64,000 nt of DNA, from positions 1-64,000 of the forward strand of contig DASRSD010000128.1 of the NCBI GenBank assembly GCA_035656635.1, written 5' to 3'. Shown here in pieces: positions 7,947-16,726 of this stretch; within the stretch, counting starts at the first letter, position 1; every line of letters starts with the position of its first letter. Below the pieces are notes generated by a model. That model was not told where the DNA came from. It saw only the letters and a list, made by a program, of their open reading frames with translations, and made no database searches. Source of the DNA: Pirellulales bacterium (lineage in GTDB: Bacteria; Planctomycetota; Planctomycetia; Pirellulales; JADZDJ01). The translations under genes and the position numbers were made by a program.

Positions 7947-9364
7947 TATTTTTTGTACTCCCACTGGCGAATGTCGACGAAGTGGCCGGCGATGGCGGCG
8001 GCGGCGGCCATGGCGGGGCTGACCAAATGCGTGCGGCCTCCCTTGCCTTGGCGGCCTTCAAAATTGCGGTTGCTGGTGCTGGCGCAACGTTGGCCGGGAG
8101 TGAGAATATCGGGGTTCATCCCCAGGCACATGCTGCAACCGGCTTCACGCCAATCGAAGCCGGCCTCTTTGAAAATGCGGTCCAGGCCTTCCTTTTCCGC
8201 TTGCTGTTTGATTTGCCCGCTGCCGGGCACGACCATCGCATCGACCGTTTTGGCCACGTGGTAACCGCGCACCACGGCGGCGGCGGCCCGCAAATCTTCA
8301 ATCCGGCTGTTCGTGCAAGAGCCGATGAACACCCGGTCCAGCCCCAGCGATTGCATCGGTTTGCCCGCCTCTAAACCCATGTACTTAAGCGATTGAGCCG
8401 CAGTTTTACGTTCATCTTCGGTTTTAAACTTGGCTGGGTCGGGCACACTTTCCACCACGGGCACAACCTGACCGGGATTCGTGCCCCAGGTAACTTGCGG
8501 AGCAATGTCGGCGGCATTGTACACTTCCACGCGGTCATATTTCGCGCCGGGATCGCTGGGAAGTTGCCGCCAACGAGCAACGGCTGCATCGAATTCGTTT
8601 CCTTGCGGCGCGAATTCGCGCCCCTTAATGTAGGCAAAAGTGGTTTCGTCGGGCGCAATCATGCCGGCCCGCGCGCCGGCTTCAATCGACATGTTGCAGA
8701 CAGTCATACGCTGCTCCATCGAGAAGCTGCGCATGACCGATCCGGTGTATTCGATGACGTAGCCCGTGCCGCCGTCAGTGCCGATTTGCCCAATCAAATA
8801 CAAAATCACATCTTTCGCTGTCACGCCGCGGCCCAGCTGGCCGTCGACGCGGAGTTCAAAAGTCTTGGGTTTGGATTGCAGCAACGTTTGTGTGGCCAGC
8901 ACGTGCTCCACTTCACTGGTGCCAATGCCAAAGGCCAGGGCGCCGAAAGCTCCGTGCGTGGCCGTGTGACTGTCTCCGCAAACAATGGTCATTCCGGGCT
9001 GCGTAATGCCCAGCTCGGGGCCAATGACGTGGACAATTCCTTGCTGCGGACTGTTCAAATCGTAGATGCGAATGCCGAATTCGCGGCAATTGTTGCGGAG
9101 CGTGTCGATTTGCTGCTTGGAAATGGCGTCGGCAATCGGCAGCCGGCGATCGGTGGTCGGCACATTGTGATCGGGCGTGGCCACCGTCAACTCCGGCCGC
9201 CGCACCTTCCGGCCTGCCAACCGCAAGCCTTCAAACGCCTGGGGACTGGTGACTTCGTGAACCAGGTGCAAATCAATGTACAGCAGCGTTTGCTTGCCGG
9301 GCTCGGCATGCACGACGTGTGCATCCCAAATTTTTTCGAACATGGTGTGGGAAGCGGCGGACAT
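7946..9364 (-). CDS. leuC: 3-isopropylmalate dehydratase large subunit
   Basis: Aconitase-family 4Fe-4S enzyme, partner of LeuD. It has 472 residues, as in E. coli LeuC. Cluster cysteines are C350 (FIGSCTNSR), C410 and C413 ([12 protein letters not shown]). Substrate-site blocks include DGTGYV-type [38 protein letters not shown] and the C-terminal [12 protein letters not shown]. ATGs at 9364 and 9343 are both possible; the first matches the usual N-terminal length. leuA and leuB are not in the window, so leucine genes are split in this genome. A candidate promoter lies 63-92 bases upstream. Confidence 0.97.
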   Translation of the reverse strand: MSAASHTMFEKIWDAHVVHAEPGKQTLLYIDLHLVHEVTSPQAFEGLRLAGRKVRRPELTVATPDHNVPTTDRRLPIADAISKQQIDTLRNNCREFGIRIYDLNSPQQGIVHVIGPELGITQPGMTIVCGDSHTATHGAFGALAFGIGTSEVEHVLATQTLLQSKPKTFELRVDGQLGRGVTAKDVILYLIGQIGTDGGTGYVIEYTGSVMRSFSMEQRMTVCNMSIEAGARAGMIAPDETTFAYIKGREFAPQGNEFDAAVARWRQLPSDPGAKYDRVEVYNAADIAPQVTWGTNPGQVVPVVESVPDPAKFKTEDERKTAAQSLKYMGLEAGKPMQSLGLDRVFIGSCTNSRIEDLRAAAAVVRGYHVAKTVDAMVVPGSGQIKQQAEKEGLDRIFKEAGFDWREAGCSMCLGMNPDILTPGQRCASTSNRNFEGRQGKGGRTHLVSPAMAAAAAIAGHFVDIRQWEYKK

Positions 9365-9426
9365 AATGTGCTAATAAAAACTGTGGGTTGGAGTTAGAAA
9401 TTTGTGTGTGAAAAAGGACTCTAATA

Positions 9427-9456
9427 AGTATATCCCGAGAGAACGTGGGCTGTAAG
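9427..9456 (-). promoter_or_regulatory. Candidate sigma70-type promoter of the leuCD run
   Basis: Read on the minus strand, CTTACA (9456-9451, four of six matches) is followed after 18 bases by TATACT (9432-9427, five of six). It is about 62 bases upstream of the leuC ATG. I see no obvious leader peptide with leucine codons or T-box between the two. Confidence 0.45.
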
Positions 9457-10107
9457 TTACGAAGTTAGGCCATGGAACTTGGAATTTTGGCAGTGATTTT
9501 TATTTTCCGAACAAAAGGAATGAATTTTCGCCGCACGCACCAAAAATTTGCAAGGAATCCGCCATGCTTCCGTGGTGAGCGTGGACAAAACGGTCTCGGT
9601 TTAGGTTCGTTTATGTTCATTGTTGTTCGTTTTTGGATGCGAAGCTGGTGTGCATGACTAATGGGGAATGGAAAAAGCAGAAGGCAGAAAGCAGAAGGCA
9701 GAACAAGACGAATGACCAATGGGGAGTGGGGAATGGAAAAAGCAGAAAGCAGAAGGCAGAACGTGGAAAACAGGAGTAAGACGGAAGTGAAACGCATCTG
9801 CCCGGAAGCCTTTCCTAGAACCGACCCAATCGAGCATCAGAAAAGTGCAGAAGAAGAATGGAAAAATGCCATACAGGATGTCTCTGGCGGAGTGCCAATG
9901 GCCGTCAACTGCGATGAACACCGTGGCACGAAATAAAAATGCTAGCACCCACACGCTGCACAGTAGCAAAAGGCGTGGCCCAATTTCTAGTGCTGACGGG
10001 AAAAACCCTGTGGCCAAATCTCAGGGTATCGCGTGGCCACTTTATCCGATAGGATAGGCACATCATTTCCCGCGCGGTCATTCGACTTTTTTTTGAAACA
10101 TCGCTTG
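9457..10107. other. 650-base intergenic region without a convincing gene
   Basis: Apart from the repeat islet described separately, this stretch holds only open frames with poor composition. The 110-residue minus-strand frame at 9465-9797 is mostly a translation of the repeats (recurrent FCLLLSAF and IPHSPL) and ends in low-complexity text. The part at 9590-9645, with several near copies of GTTCGTTT/GTTCATT, resembles a decayed short repeat. I see no RNA gene. Confidence 0.6.
9663..9762. repeat. Short direct-repeat islet, AGCAGAA-rich
   Basis: GGGGAATGGAAAAAGCAGAA occurs at 9663-9682 and again at 9728-9747. A second 21-base unit beginning GCAGAAAGCAGAAGGC and ending AGAAC occurs at 9684-9704 and 9742-9762. 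The units themselves are built from 7-base steps (AGCAGAA/GGCAGAA). The surrounding AATGACCAATGGGGA words look like pieces of the same element. Purine-rich on the plus strand. Confidence 0.85.
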
Positions 10108-11127
10108 ATGCCCAGTACCTTACTTCCAGATTTAGACCGGGCGGTTCGCAACATCGCGCCGACTCACGGCGTTGCACGACCAATCGGCACGCGCCCGGCG
10201 CGAATATTCACGGGTTACGCCGTCGCCATTGTGCTCATTCACTTGTTGTGCTTGCTGATTGTCGTGCCTTGGCTTTTTAGTTGGACGGGCGTCATCCTGC
10301 TGGTGTCGGGTCACTACGTGTTCGGCATGTTGGGAATGACTTTGTGTTATCACCGGTTGTTAACGCACCGAGGACTTGCCTGCCCGAAATGGTTCGAGCA
10401 TTTTCTAGCGATATTGGGAGTATGTTGCCTCCAAGATTCACCTGCCCGGTGGGTGGCGGTACATCGCAAGCACCATCAGCATTCTGACGAAGAGCCCGAT
10501 CCGCACAGCCCGTTGGTGGCATTTTTGTGGGGTCACTTGGGTTGGCTGTTGATCGAAAATCGAGAGTTGAGCCAGGTCTCGTTTTACGAACGCTATGCCC
10601 GCGATATTTTGCGCGATCCGTTTTATTTGTGGCTCGAGCGAAAGCTGCGATGGCTGTGGGTGTATGTGGCCCACGCGGCATTTTTCTTTCTCGCGGGGCT
10701 GGCCGTCGGGTGGATCACGACCGGTCGCTATCTGGGAGGAGTGCAGTTTGGCGCGAGCCTGTTGGTGTGGGGAGTATTTGCCCGCACCGTGTTGGTGTGG
10801 CACGTGACCTGGTCGGTCAACTCCTTGACGCACTTATGGGGCTACCGAAATTATGCAACCGACGATAACAGCCGCAACAATTGGCTGGTCGGGCTGTTAG
10901 CGCACGGCGAAGGCTGGCACAACAATCATCACGCCGACCAGGTATCGTCCGCACACGGGCACCGCTGGTGGGAGTTGGACATCACCTATCTGACGATCTG
11001 CTTTCTGGAAGCCGTCGGCCTGGCCACCAATGTGGTCCGGCCCAATGCGATGGACGACGGCTTTGCACAAAAAGCCCTGCTGGCACAAAAAAGCGGCCGT
11101 CTGCACAAAAAAGCTTTTCCCAAGTAA
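10108..11127 (+). CDS. Acyl-CoA/acyl-lipid fatty acid desaturase
   Basis: Integral membrane di-iron desaturase of 339 residues, which places a cis double bond (probably delta-9) in saturated acyl chains. The three histidine boxes are HRLLTH (82-87), HRKHHQH (119-125) and HNNHH (271-275), with the accessory NSLTH (about 238-242). Hydrophobic pairs before box 1 and between boxes 2 and 3 fit the four-helix topology. The ATG at 10108 precedes MPSTLLPDLDRAV, typical of the family; the frame's earlier start lies in sequence of poor composition. No redox partner gene is next to it. Probable role: membrane fluidity adjustment. Confidence 0.92.
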   Translation: MPSTLLPDLDRAVRNIAPTHGVARPIGTRPARIFTGYAVAIVLIHLLCLLIVVPWLFSWTGVILLVSGHYVFGMLGMTLCYHRLLTHRGLACPKWFEHFLAILGVCCLQDSPARWVAVHRKHHQHSDEEPDPHSPLVAFLWGHLGWLLIENRELSQVSFYERYARDILRDPFYLWLERKLRWLWVYVAHAAFFFLAGLAVGWITTGRYLGGVQFGASLLVWGVFARTVLVWHVTWSVNSLTHLWGYRNYATDDNSRNNWLVGLLAHGEGWHNNHHADQVSSAHGHRWWELDITYLTICFLEAVGLATNVVRPNAMDDGFAQKALLAQKSGRLHKKAFPK

Positions 11128-11527
11128 TTAGTGCATTTTCGCGCTAGTTGCTTGCCCCCGCGCGCCAGAGCATCAAGCCGGAAAGTGGCAGACCTAGTGC
11201 TGAGCCGATTACACCGGCACGAAGCTGACGCAATCTCTGCCTGATTATTGATGTGCTGGGAACACCACGATGCGGCAAACCGGCGGACAGCCGACCGGCA
11301 ACGTCTAGGCAATCTTGCTGCCCGCATGGTAGCCGAGAGGCGGGGATTGGAAAAATCGAAGCGCGGGTGGAAGAAAAAGGAGCCGTGAGGAATGGCGCGA
11401 CTGACGGAATCGCGCGCACGATTTTTTAGGGAAAGGCTGCCACTTACAATTCAGGCACCCTCACCCTCACCCTCTCCCATCAAGGGAGAGGGAAAGAAGG
11501 CCCGAGAACAGCCAATCGCTGCGTCGA
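11128..11527. other. 400-base gap between convergent genes
   Basis: No convincing gene. It separates the desaturase and the small minus-strand gene at 11528. The only structure I see is the CT/GA-rich hairpin at 11470-11492. Frames of 70-110 codons here lack a ribosome site and have unlikely composition. Confidence 0.6.
11470..11492. repeat. Perfect 9-base hairpin in a CACCCT-rich repeat
   Basis: CCCTCTCCC (11470-11478) and GGGAGAGGG (11484-11492) pair perfectly around a five-base loop ATCAA, preceded by three CACCCT steps. There is no T tract on either side. It could act as a REP-like element or bidirectional transcription barrier between two convergent genes. Similar palindromes are common in intergenic DNA of many bacteria. 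Confidence 0.7.
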
Positions 11528-11791
11528 TTAGGACGCTGCGACACCCAGAGTTTTTTTCCAATCGGCATCGTAAGGCCGAGAAAAAATCAACTGGACTTTT
11601 TCCGCACGTTGTGGGTCCGGCCGGCTTAAGACTTCGATCGCTTGGAGCGCGGCCAAGATGCGTGGGTCGTTATTTACGCTTCCGGTAGCACGATCGATTC
11701 GATCCAACTGCGCCGCCACCTGCAGCAACCGGGCGCGCAGTTCCAAGAACTCCTGCTCTAGCACGGCCGGGGCATCCAGTAGGATCGGCAT
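11528..11791 (-). CDS. Small conserved-type helical protein
   Basis: From the ATG at 11791 the protein has 87 residues: MPILLDAPAVLEQEFLE, a heptad-like helix (LRARLLQVAAQLDRIDRA) and a second helical part. The frame runs 29 codons further up, but those residues look non-coding. It resembles small single-domain proteins often seen in planctomycetes, with no known function. Neighbours give no clue: it converges on the desaturase and diverges from the HEAT-repeat gene. Confidence 0.6.
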   Translation of the reverse strand: MPILLDAPAVLEQEFLELRARLLQVAAQLDRIDRATGSVNNDPRILAALQAIEVLSRPDPQRAEKVQLIFSRPYDADWKKTLGVAAS

Positions 11792-12153
11792 AATCGTCAG
11801 CTCCCGAACACTAAGGCGGTCTTTAGGCACATTGATGCACTGCATTCTATCAAACCGGCACGGCCACTCACCAGGCAATCCAACATGGGAAAACCGATTC
11901 TACTAATCCAAGCGTCATGCCTGCCGCGGACCAAGTGTACGCGAAGTATGCTTACCATAACGGATAAATGGGCAAGGCGCACCGCTGGTTGACTGGTCAT
12001 TGACGGCCGCCGCTGGCCGTGTCGGATTGCTCACAACCGTGGGGCAGGAAAGCAGAAAGTGGATCGAGGTTAAACCGTGTCAGATCGGGTGTTTGCACCC
12101 TGCGCCCGTTCGTTCAGAGTGCCCTTTGCCCCAGCGTTTTTTGTGACTGTGGA
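11792..12153. other. 360-base divergent intergenic region
   Basis: This lies between the minus-strand 87-residue gene and the plus-strand HEAT gene and so should hold both promoters. I do not find a strong -35/-10 pair for either. A GGTCATTG word at 11994-12001 resembles the repeat words found at 19.7 kb. No gene or RNA is evident. Confidence 0.5.
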
Positions 12154-13809
12154 ATGCTTCGTCGCCCGACCCCCAAAAACTCCCCGAAGACGGACTTAAG
12201 CATCACGTTCGATGTGCTGTGGAAAACGCACAACGAATCGGCCGTGGAGCTGCTGTTGCATGCGCTCGATAGTCCCCTGAAGCCGATTCGCGACGGCGCG
12301 CTAGAAAGCCTGCTCAAGCGCCGCACGACCTTGGGGAATCAGGAAATCATTAACCGGCTGGCAACCTTGGACGCCGGCGCGCGGGAAATTGTAGGCGAGT
12401 ATCATCGCTATTTGGGCCGGGGACTGCGCGATTCCATTCAATCGGCCGATCCCAAAGTCTTTGCCACAGGTTGCGCAGCCACGCTGGAGTTCCACGATTA
12501 TGACATGCTGCCCACGCTGGTTCATACGGCAGAAGACGAAACGCATCCGCACCGTGATTTAGCGGCTCAACACGTGCTGAAATTGGCCGAGTTGCTCTAC
12601 GACGAACTGGCGACGGGGCAGAGCACCTCAGCAGGGCGCGATCCGCCCTTAATGCGCAAGCACATGCTGCACAGCCTGGAGCAATCGCTGGCTCGGTTGC
12701 CGCAGCATAAGCGGCCGGAAATTGTCGAGGCGTTATTATTGCTGGCTCCGCGCGAATATCCGGCGCTGCAAAAAATTCTGGCCGACCCCATGCACGTGGC
12801 CTATCTCAGCGTCATCGATTTGCTAACCCACAGCACGCGCGGAGGAGTCATCCGGTTGGTGCTGAGCTTTCTGGACGATCCGCAAGCTCCTTCGACGGTC
12901 ATCAAATTGTTTGGGCGGCGCAGCGACAAGCTGTTTTTAGAGCATTTTTTGCGAAAAATCGGCTCGCAGCCCAGTTCCGTAATGACGCAAAATTTACACA
13001 AGATCGAAACCATTTGCTGGATGCAGGACCACGTGAGGCTGGTCGATCAACTGGAAGAAGCCGTTCAAGGCGGGTCCGTGCAATTGGCTTTAACGAGCAA
13101 CATCAGCCGGCATACCAAGTTCAAGCTGATCGAGCACCTGGTGCGGTTTGGCAAACCGGCTGGTCGCAGAGCCGCGGCTTTGGCGCTGGCAAGCTTTCAG
13201 GGCGCGGAGGCCAACCAGCTCGCCCAAGAAGCGTTGCAAGACCCCGATCCGCAAGTGCAGGCGCACGTGTTGGTTCAAATTCGCTCGCGCGGCATTACCG
13301 GCGCATTGCCGCTGTTGCTTTCGATGCTCGACAGCCAATACGAATGCATTCGCAATGCCGCGCGGCGCAGCTTGGAAGAATTCTCGTTCGATCGGTTTTT
13401 TGCGGCGTTCGACTCGTTGGACGACCATGTTCGTCGCACAACCGGCCCCACGGTGCGGAAGGTGGATCTCACTGTTCCGAAACGCTTGCAGGAAGAGCTG
13501 GACGCCCGCTCCCGGACCCGCCGCATTCGCGCGGTGGCAATGGCCTCTTCCATGGGATTGGTGCCGCAATTCGAAACACAAATTATTCAGCGGCTAACCG
13601 ACGAAGATCATTTGGTCCGGGCCGAGGCCGCCAAAGCATTGGCACAATGCCCCACCGACCATGCTCGCCGGGCGCTTTTGGCTGCACGTCACGATCGGAG
13701 CATTGTGGTTCAGGAAGGGGCCGCTCAAAGTTTGCAGCATTGGGGGTTTGATTCCATGGTCGAAGATTTATTGGCCGCCGACGCCGTTGCAGCAAAGGAA
13801 AAGCTGTAG
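12154..13809 (+). CDS. HEAT-repeat protein
   Basis: An all-helical protein of 551 residues made of HEAT-like repeats: examples are AVELLLHALDSPLKPIRDGA near the start, AAALALASFQGAEANQLAQE and HLVRAEAAKALAQCPTDHAR near the end. There is no signal peptide and no catalytic motif. Such solenoids serve as protein-binding scaffolds. The ATG at 12154 (MLRRPTPKNSP) is preferred; the upstream 45 codons have non-coding composition. The small membrane protein follows 56 bases downstream and may be co-expressed. Partner unknown. Confidence 0.8.
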   Translation: MLRRPTPKNSPKTDLSITFDVLWKTHNESAVELLLHALDSPLKPIRDGALESLLKRRTTLGNQEIINRLATLDAGAREIVGEYHRYLGRGLRDSIQSADPKVFATGCAATLEFHDYDMLPTLVHTAEDETHPHRDLAAQHVLKLAELLYDELATGQSTSAGRDPPLMRKHMLHSLEQSLARLPQHKRPEIVEALLLLAPREYPALQKILADPMHVAYLSVIDLLTHSTRGGVIRLVLSFLDDPQAPSTVIKLFGRRSDKLFLEHFLRKIGSQPSSVMTQNLHKIETICWMQDHVRLVDQLEEAVQGGSVQLALTSNISRHTKFKLIEHLVRFGKPAGRRAAALALASFQGAEANQLAQEALQDPDPQVQAHVLVQIRSRGITGALPLLLSMLDSQYECIRNAARRSLEEFSFDRFFAAFDSLDDHVRRTTGPTVRKVDLTVPKRLQEELDARSRTRRIRAVAMASSMGLVPQFETQIIQRLTDEDHLVRAEAAKALAQCPTDHARRALLAARHDRSIVVQEGAAQSLQHWGFDSMVEDLLAADAVAAKEKL

Positions 13810-13865
13810 CCATGAACCGACATTCCTCGAGCGAAGCGAAGTGAGATGGAAGTAACGCCACTGCC

Positions 13866-14306
13866 ATGATTGTTTTGCATTTCACAAAACCGATGGCGAG
13901 CATGTGCCTACTGGCGCTGGCCTTGCGCGACCACGCAGGCCATTTAGAACTGGGCAATTGCTTCCTGTTGCTGCTTTTGCTAGCTGGCGGGCTGTGGGCG
14001 GCATTCGCCATTTGGAAGCGGTGGTATGGCGTTTGGTCGGCGAATCATCCTAGTAAATTGTTTGAAGCATTGTGCCGAGCCCACAAACTCGATCGGAATC
14101 AGCAGCGGTTGCTAGTCCTGTTGGCCGAATGGCACCGCTTGCCGCACCCAGGCGCTATGTTTCTTAAGCCCGAGCTCTTGGAAGCCAGCCATGTTGGACC
14201 GCAATTCGCGGCGCACATGGCTCAAGTTCAGGCATTACGACAGCGGTTGTTTGGGGCCGGTACTCAGGCAGAAAATTCTTCCCAGTCTACCCAAAATCTT
14301 TCTTAA
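13866..14306 (+). CDS. Small membrane-anchored hypothetical protein
   Basis: A 146-residue protein with one clear transmembrane helix (CFLLLLLLAGGLWAAFAIW, about 32-50) after a short N-terminal part. The rest is a soluble helical domain (LFEALCRAHKLDRNQQRLL and QFAAHMAQVQALRQRLFG) with a Ser/Gln-rich end. The basic KRW just after the helix suggests that the C-terminal domain is cytoplasmic. I do not recognise the family. It follows the HEAT-repeat gene by 56 bases on the same strand. Confidence 0.65.
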   Translation: MIVLHFTKPMASMCLLALALRDHAGHLELGNCFLLLLLLAGGLWAAFAIWKRWYGVWSANHPSKLFEALCRAHKLDRNQQRLLVLLAEWHRLPHPGAMFLKPELLEASHVGPQFAAHMAQVQALRQRLFGAGTQAENSSQSTQNLS

Positions 14307-14516
14307 CCATACCGATTTTACCGTGTTTAACACCAGTGCGGCATTTTCCAATTGAGTTGACTGGCCGATTATACCGATGAAAGCGGTGGTAAGGGGGGTT
14401 TGTCTAGCGCTTTCGTAGCGCTTGGTCGGCGATCTCCCCGCACCCAAGGCACAAGCTCCAGAGCCGTCGAGCTGTTCGACGGAAGGGCTTCTGCTGTTCG
14501 TTAGGGGGAACCATCG

Positions 14517-16316
14517 ATGAGCCGATTTTCTCTGGCACTGGCTGGAATTTTGTCGACCGCTGTGGCGACGATTGCCAGTGGGCAGTATCAGCAACCGTAT
14601 CCGATGTATGGCCCCGGCCCAATGTCGCCGGCCGCTTACGGACCTAACGGTGCAGGGCCAATGTACCCGCCGGCCATGTACGGCCAACCGGGAATACCGC
14701 CGGCGGCTTATGGCTATGGTGGAAACGGCATGCCTGGTGGAATGCCCGCCGCTTACAGCTACGGTCCGATGAACGGCGGAGGCATGTATCCAATGCCCAA
14801 TCAGGCGATGTACTCCGGGCCGGGATCTGCCGGCGCATACGGACCCGGCCCGATGGCGCCGGGAATGTATCCGGCAGCGGGCCAAAATCCGCAGGCAGCG
14901 AGCGCTTCAAACTCGAATCAATTCAAGAGCCAAACGCAACCCTCGGCGTATCCCAATGAATATCATGGACCGCAGGGGGCCGTTGCGAAGGCCAATCCGC
15001 CGCCCATGAAACTTCCGCCAGGCGTGCATACCGAAAACGGATTGCTGTTCTACAACGGCAGCGCCCGGGGCGACGTTAATTATCAACAGTATTCTGACAA
15101 AAATTCCGGCAATCCCAACCGCTTGGTGTCTTATCAGGCGGATGCCGAAGAAGGCGCGGGTTCCAACTCGCCGGGCAGCGTAATGACTCCGGGCGCCAAC
15201 CTCGGCGGACCCGGACCTGGCGGACCCGCACCTGGCGGAATGCAAATGGGTTACGCTGGTGGCGCTCCCGAAGGGAATGAAGGTTATGGCCCCGGCCAGC
15301 CGTGCGACAATCAATGCAACGATGGCTACAAAGGCTGCTGCTGCGGTTGTTGTAACTGGCTCTACAATTTCTGTCACGGCTCGATGTTCCCGGGAAAAAT
15401 GGGTTACGTGTGGAGCGCCGGCTGGGATAACCTGGCCATGACACGCAATGCTGGAACCAATCGAAATTTGGTGTTCCTCGATAACTTTGACGGTACTTAC
15501 ACGCCCGTGTTCAACTCCAATGAAGAAAAGTTTCAGTGGGACTACGGCGGTCGATTGCACATGGAGTTGATTGGTCCTAGCGGCATTACTTATCAGGCCA
15601 CGTATTCCAAAATTGCCACGTATGTATCGCAGCAAACCGAGGGCGTCATCGACATAGGCGGCAATCTCAACATTGCGCCGGGCGACCCATTGCTGGGCGG
15701 CCTAAGCACCGTACCGGGCTTTTTCGATGTCGACCAGGTCTTCTTGAAGTACACCAGCTCGATTCAGACCGGCGAGCTGAACATGATTTTTCCCGTGGGC
15801 AGCTTCGAGTTCGTTACCGGCTATCGCTACATGCAAATTGACGAAACCGCGCGGATCGACACTATTTCAACGGTCACGACGCCGGCATTCATTGACGACA
15901 GCAGCTTGAACCGCATGAACGGCGGACAAGTTGGCTTGTTGGGCCGGTGGGAAATGTTTGGCCTGATCGATTTCGATTTCGATGCCAAATTTGCTGTGAT
16001 GGCCGACTCCGTGACGACATCGCAATTTGCGATTGATGGAGCTACAGGCACTCCGGTCCCGCCCAGCGGCGTGCCCGAGGTTGCCGACAAAACCCGCGTG
16101 GCCTTCGTGACCGAGCTGGGTTTGCAAGGGGTGATTCCGCTCGGTTCGTCGTTCAGCTTCCACGCCGGCTATAACGTGTACTTTATCGACCATGTGGCGT
16201 TGGCGCCCGATCAATTCGACTTCATCAACATTGTGGCCGGCGGCCAAACCAATGTGAACAATCACGGCGATTTGGTCGTACAAGGTGTAAACGTGGGGAT
16301 GACTGCGGTATGGTAA
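14517..16316 (+). CDS. Outer membrane beta-barrel protein with Pro/Gly/Tyr/Met- and Cys-rich N-terminal region
   Basis: The 599-residue product starts with a signal peptide (LALAGILSTAVATIASG). Residues about 23-260 are low complexity, rich in Pro, Gly, Tyr and Met (PMYGPGPMSPAAYGPNGAGP and similar). A dense cysteine patch follows at about 262-287 (CDNQC, CCCGCC, C). From about 290 the sequence becomes alternating polar/aromatic strands (YGGRLHMELIGPSGITYQAT; GSFEFVTGYRYMQID; FSFHAGYNVYFID) ending MTAVW, as expected of an outer membrane barrel. It resembles the BBP7-type barrels of planctomycetes, but I cannot assign it firmly. The cysteine patch may be disulfide-linked in the envelope. Confidence 0.75.
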   Translation: MSRFSLALAGILSTAVATIASGQYQQPYPMYGPGPMSPAAYGPNGAGPMYPPAMYGQPGIPPAAYGYGGNGMPGGMPAAYSYGPMNGGGMYPMPNQAMYSGPGSAGAYGPGPMAPGMYPAAGQNPQAASASNSNQFKSQTQPSAYPNEYHGPQGAVAKANPPPMKLPPGVHTENGLLFYNGSARGDVNYQQYSDKNSGNPNRLVSYQADAEEGAGSNSPGSVMTPGANLGGPGPGGPAPGGMQMGYAGGAPEGNEGYGPGQPCDNQCNDGYKGCCCGCCNWLYNFCHGSMFPGKMGYVWSAGWDNLAMTRNAGTNRNLVFLDNFDGTYTPVFNSNEEKFQWDYGGRLHMELIGPSGITYQATYSKIATYVSQQTEGVIDIGGNLNIAPGDPLLGGLSTVPGFFDVDQVFLKYTSSIQTGELNMIFPVGSFEFVTGYRYMQIDETARIDTISTVTTPAFIDDSSLNRMNGGQVGLLGRWEMFGLIDFDFDAKFAVMADSVTTSQFAIDGATGTPVPPSGVPEVADKTRVAFVTELGLQGVIPLGSSFSFHAGYNVYFIDHVALAPDQFDFINIVAGGQTNVNNHGDLVVQGVNVGMTAVW

Positions 16317-16726
16317 AAAATCCTAAGGGCTGCCGCATCCGGTTGCGCAAAGTTTGAACAATAACAGCTTCTCGGCCCGGGCTTGCCAGCGCAGCTCGGG
16401 CCGAGTTCGTTGCTGAGGGGCGCTGCAATGATCGACTGCTCTGCTGGCTTGCCAGCGGGCGCTGCGTCAGTGGATGGCAGATGTCGTTGGCCGTTGACCC
16501 CTGTCAAACAGGCACTCGCCCGGAAAATGCGTGGCCCGTAGCGAATATGCCGAATGTCCTGCCGATCAAGACCTTGCGTCTACGGTCAACGGAGCGGATA
16601 CTAAAAATGGTAGCCGGTACGTCGAATGCACTAGACATTCGGGCACCGAATTCTTACGCCACCTTGGGCGGCGCTACATTCCTCCACCTTTGACAAACTG
16701 ACCCCGGACCCCCAGACCGTCCCCGC
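16317..16726. other. 410-base gap between barrel gene and GAF-HlyD operon
   Basis: Apart from a hairpin at 16371-16405 I see no feature. A 70-codon frame at 16481-16693 has no ribosome site and unlikely composition. The promoter for the operon that starts at 16727 should be here, but no strong match is evident. Confidence 0.55.
16371..16405 (+). terminator. Candidate hairpin terminator after the barrel gene
   Basis: CTCGGCCCG (16371-16379) pairs perfectly with CGGGCCGAG (16397-16405) across a 17-base loop, 54 bases after the stop of the barrel gene. The stem is very GC-rich, but no run of T follows, so it may be a structure-only barrier or an RNA 3' end stabiliser instead of an intrinsic terminator. 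Confidence 0.4.

Noticed and set aside
8393-9397. 334-codon plus-strand frame opposite leuC
   Set aside because: A long antisense shadow; leuC on the other strand has all family motifs, and the shadow product has none.
9465-9797. 110-codon minus-strand frame with repeated FCLLLSAF and IPHSPL peptides
   Set aside because: The peptide is a translation of the AGCAGAA-type DNA repeats, with no ribosome site and no plausible protein composition.
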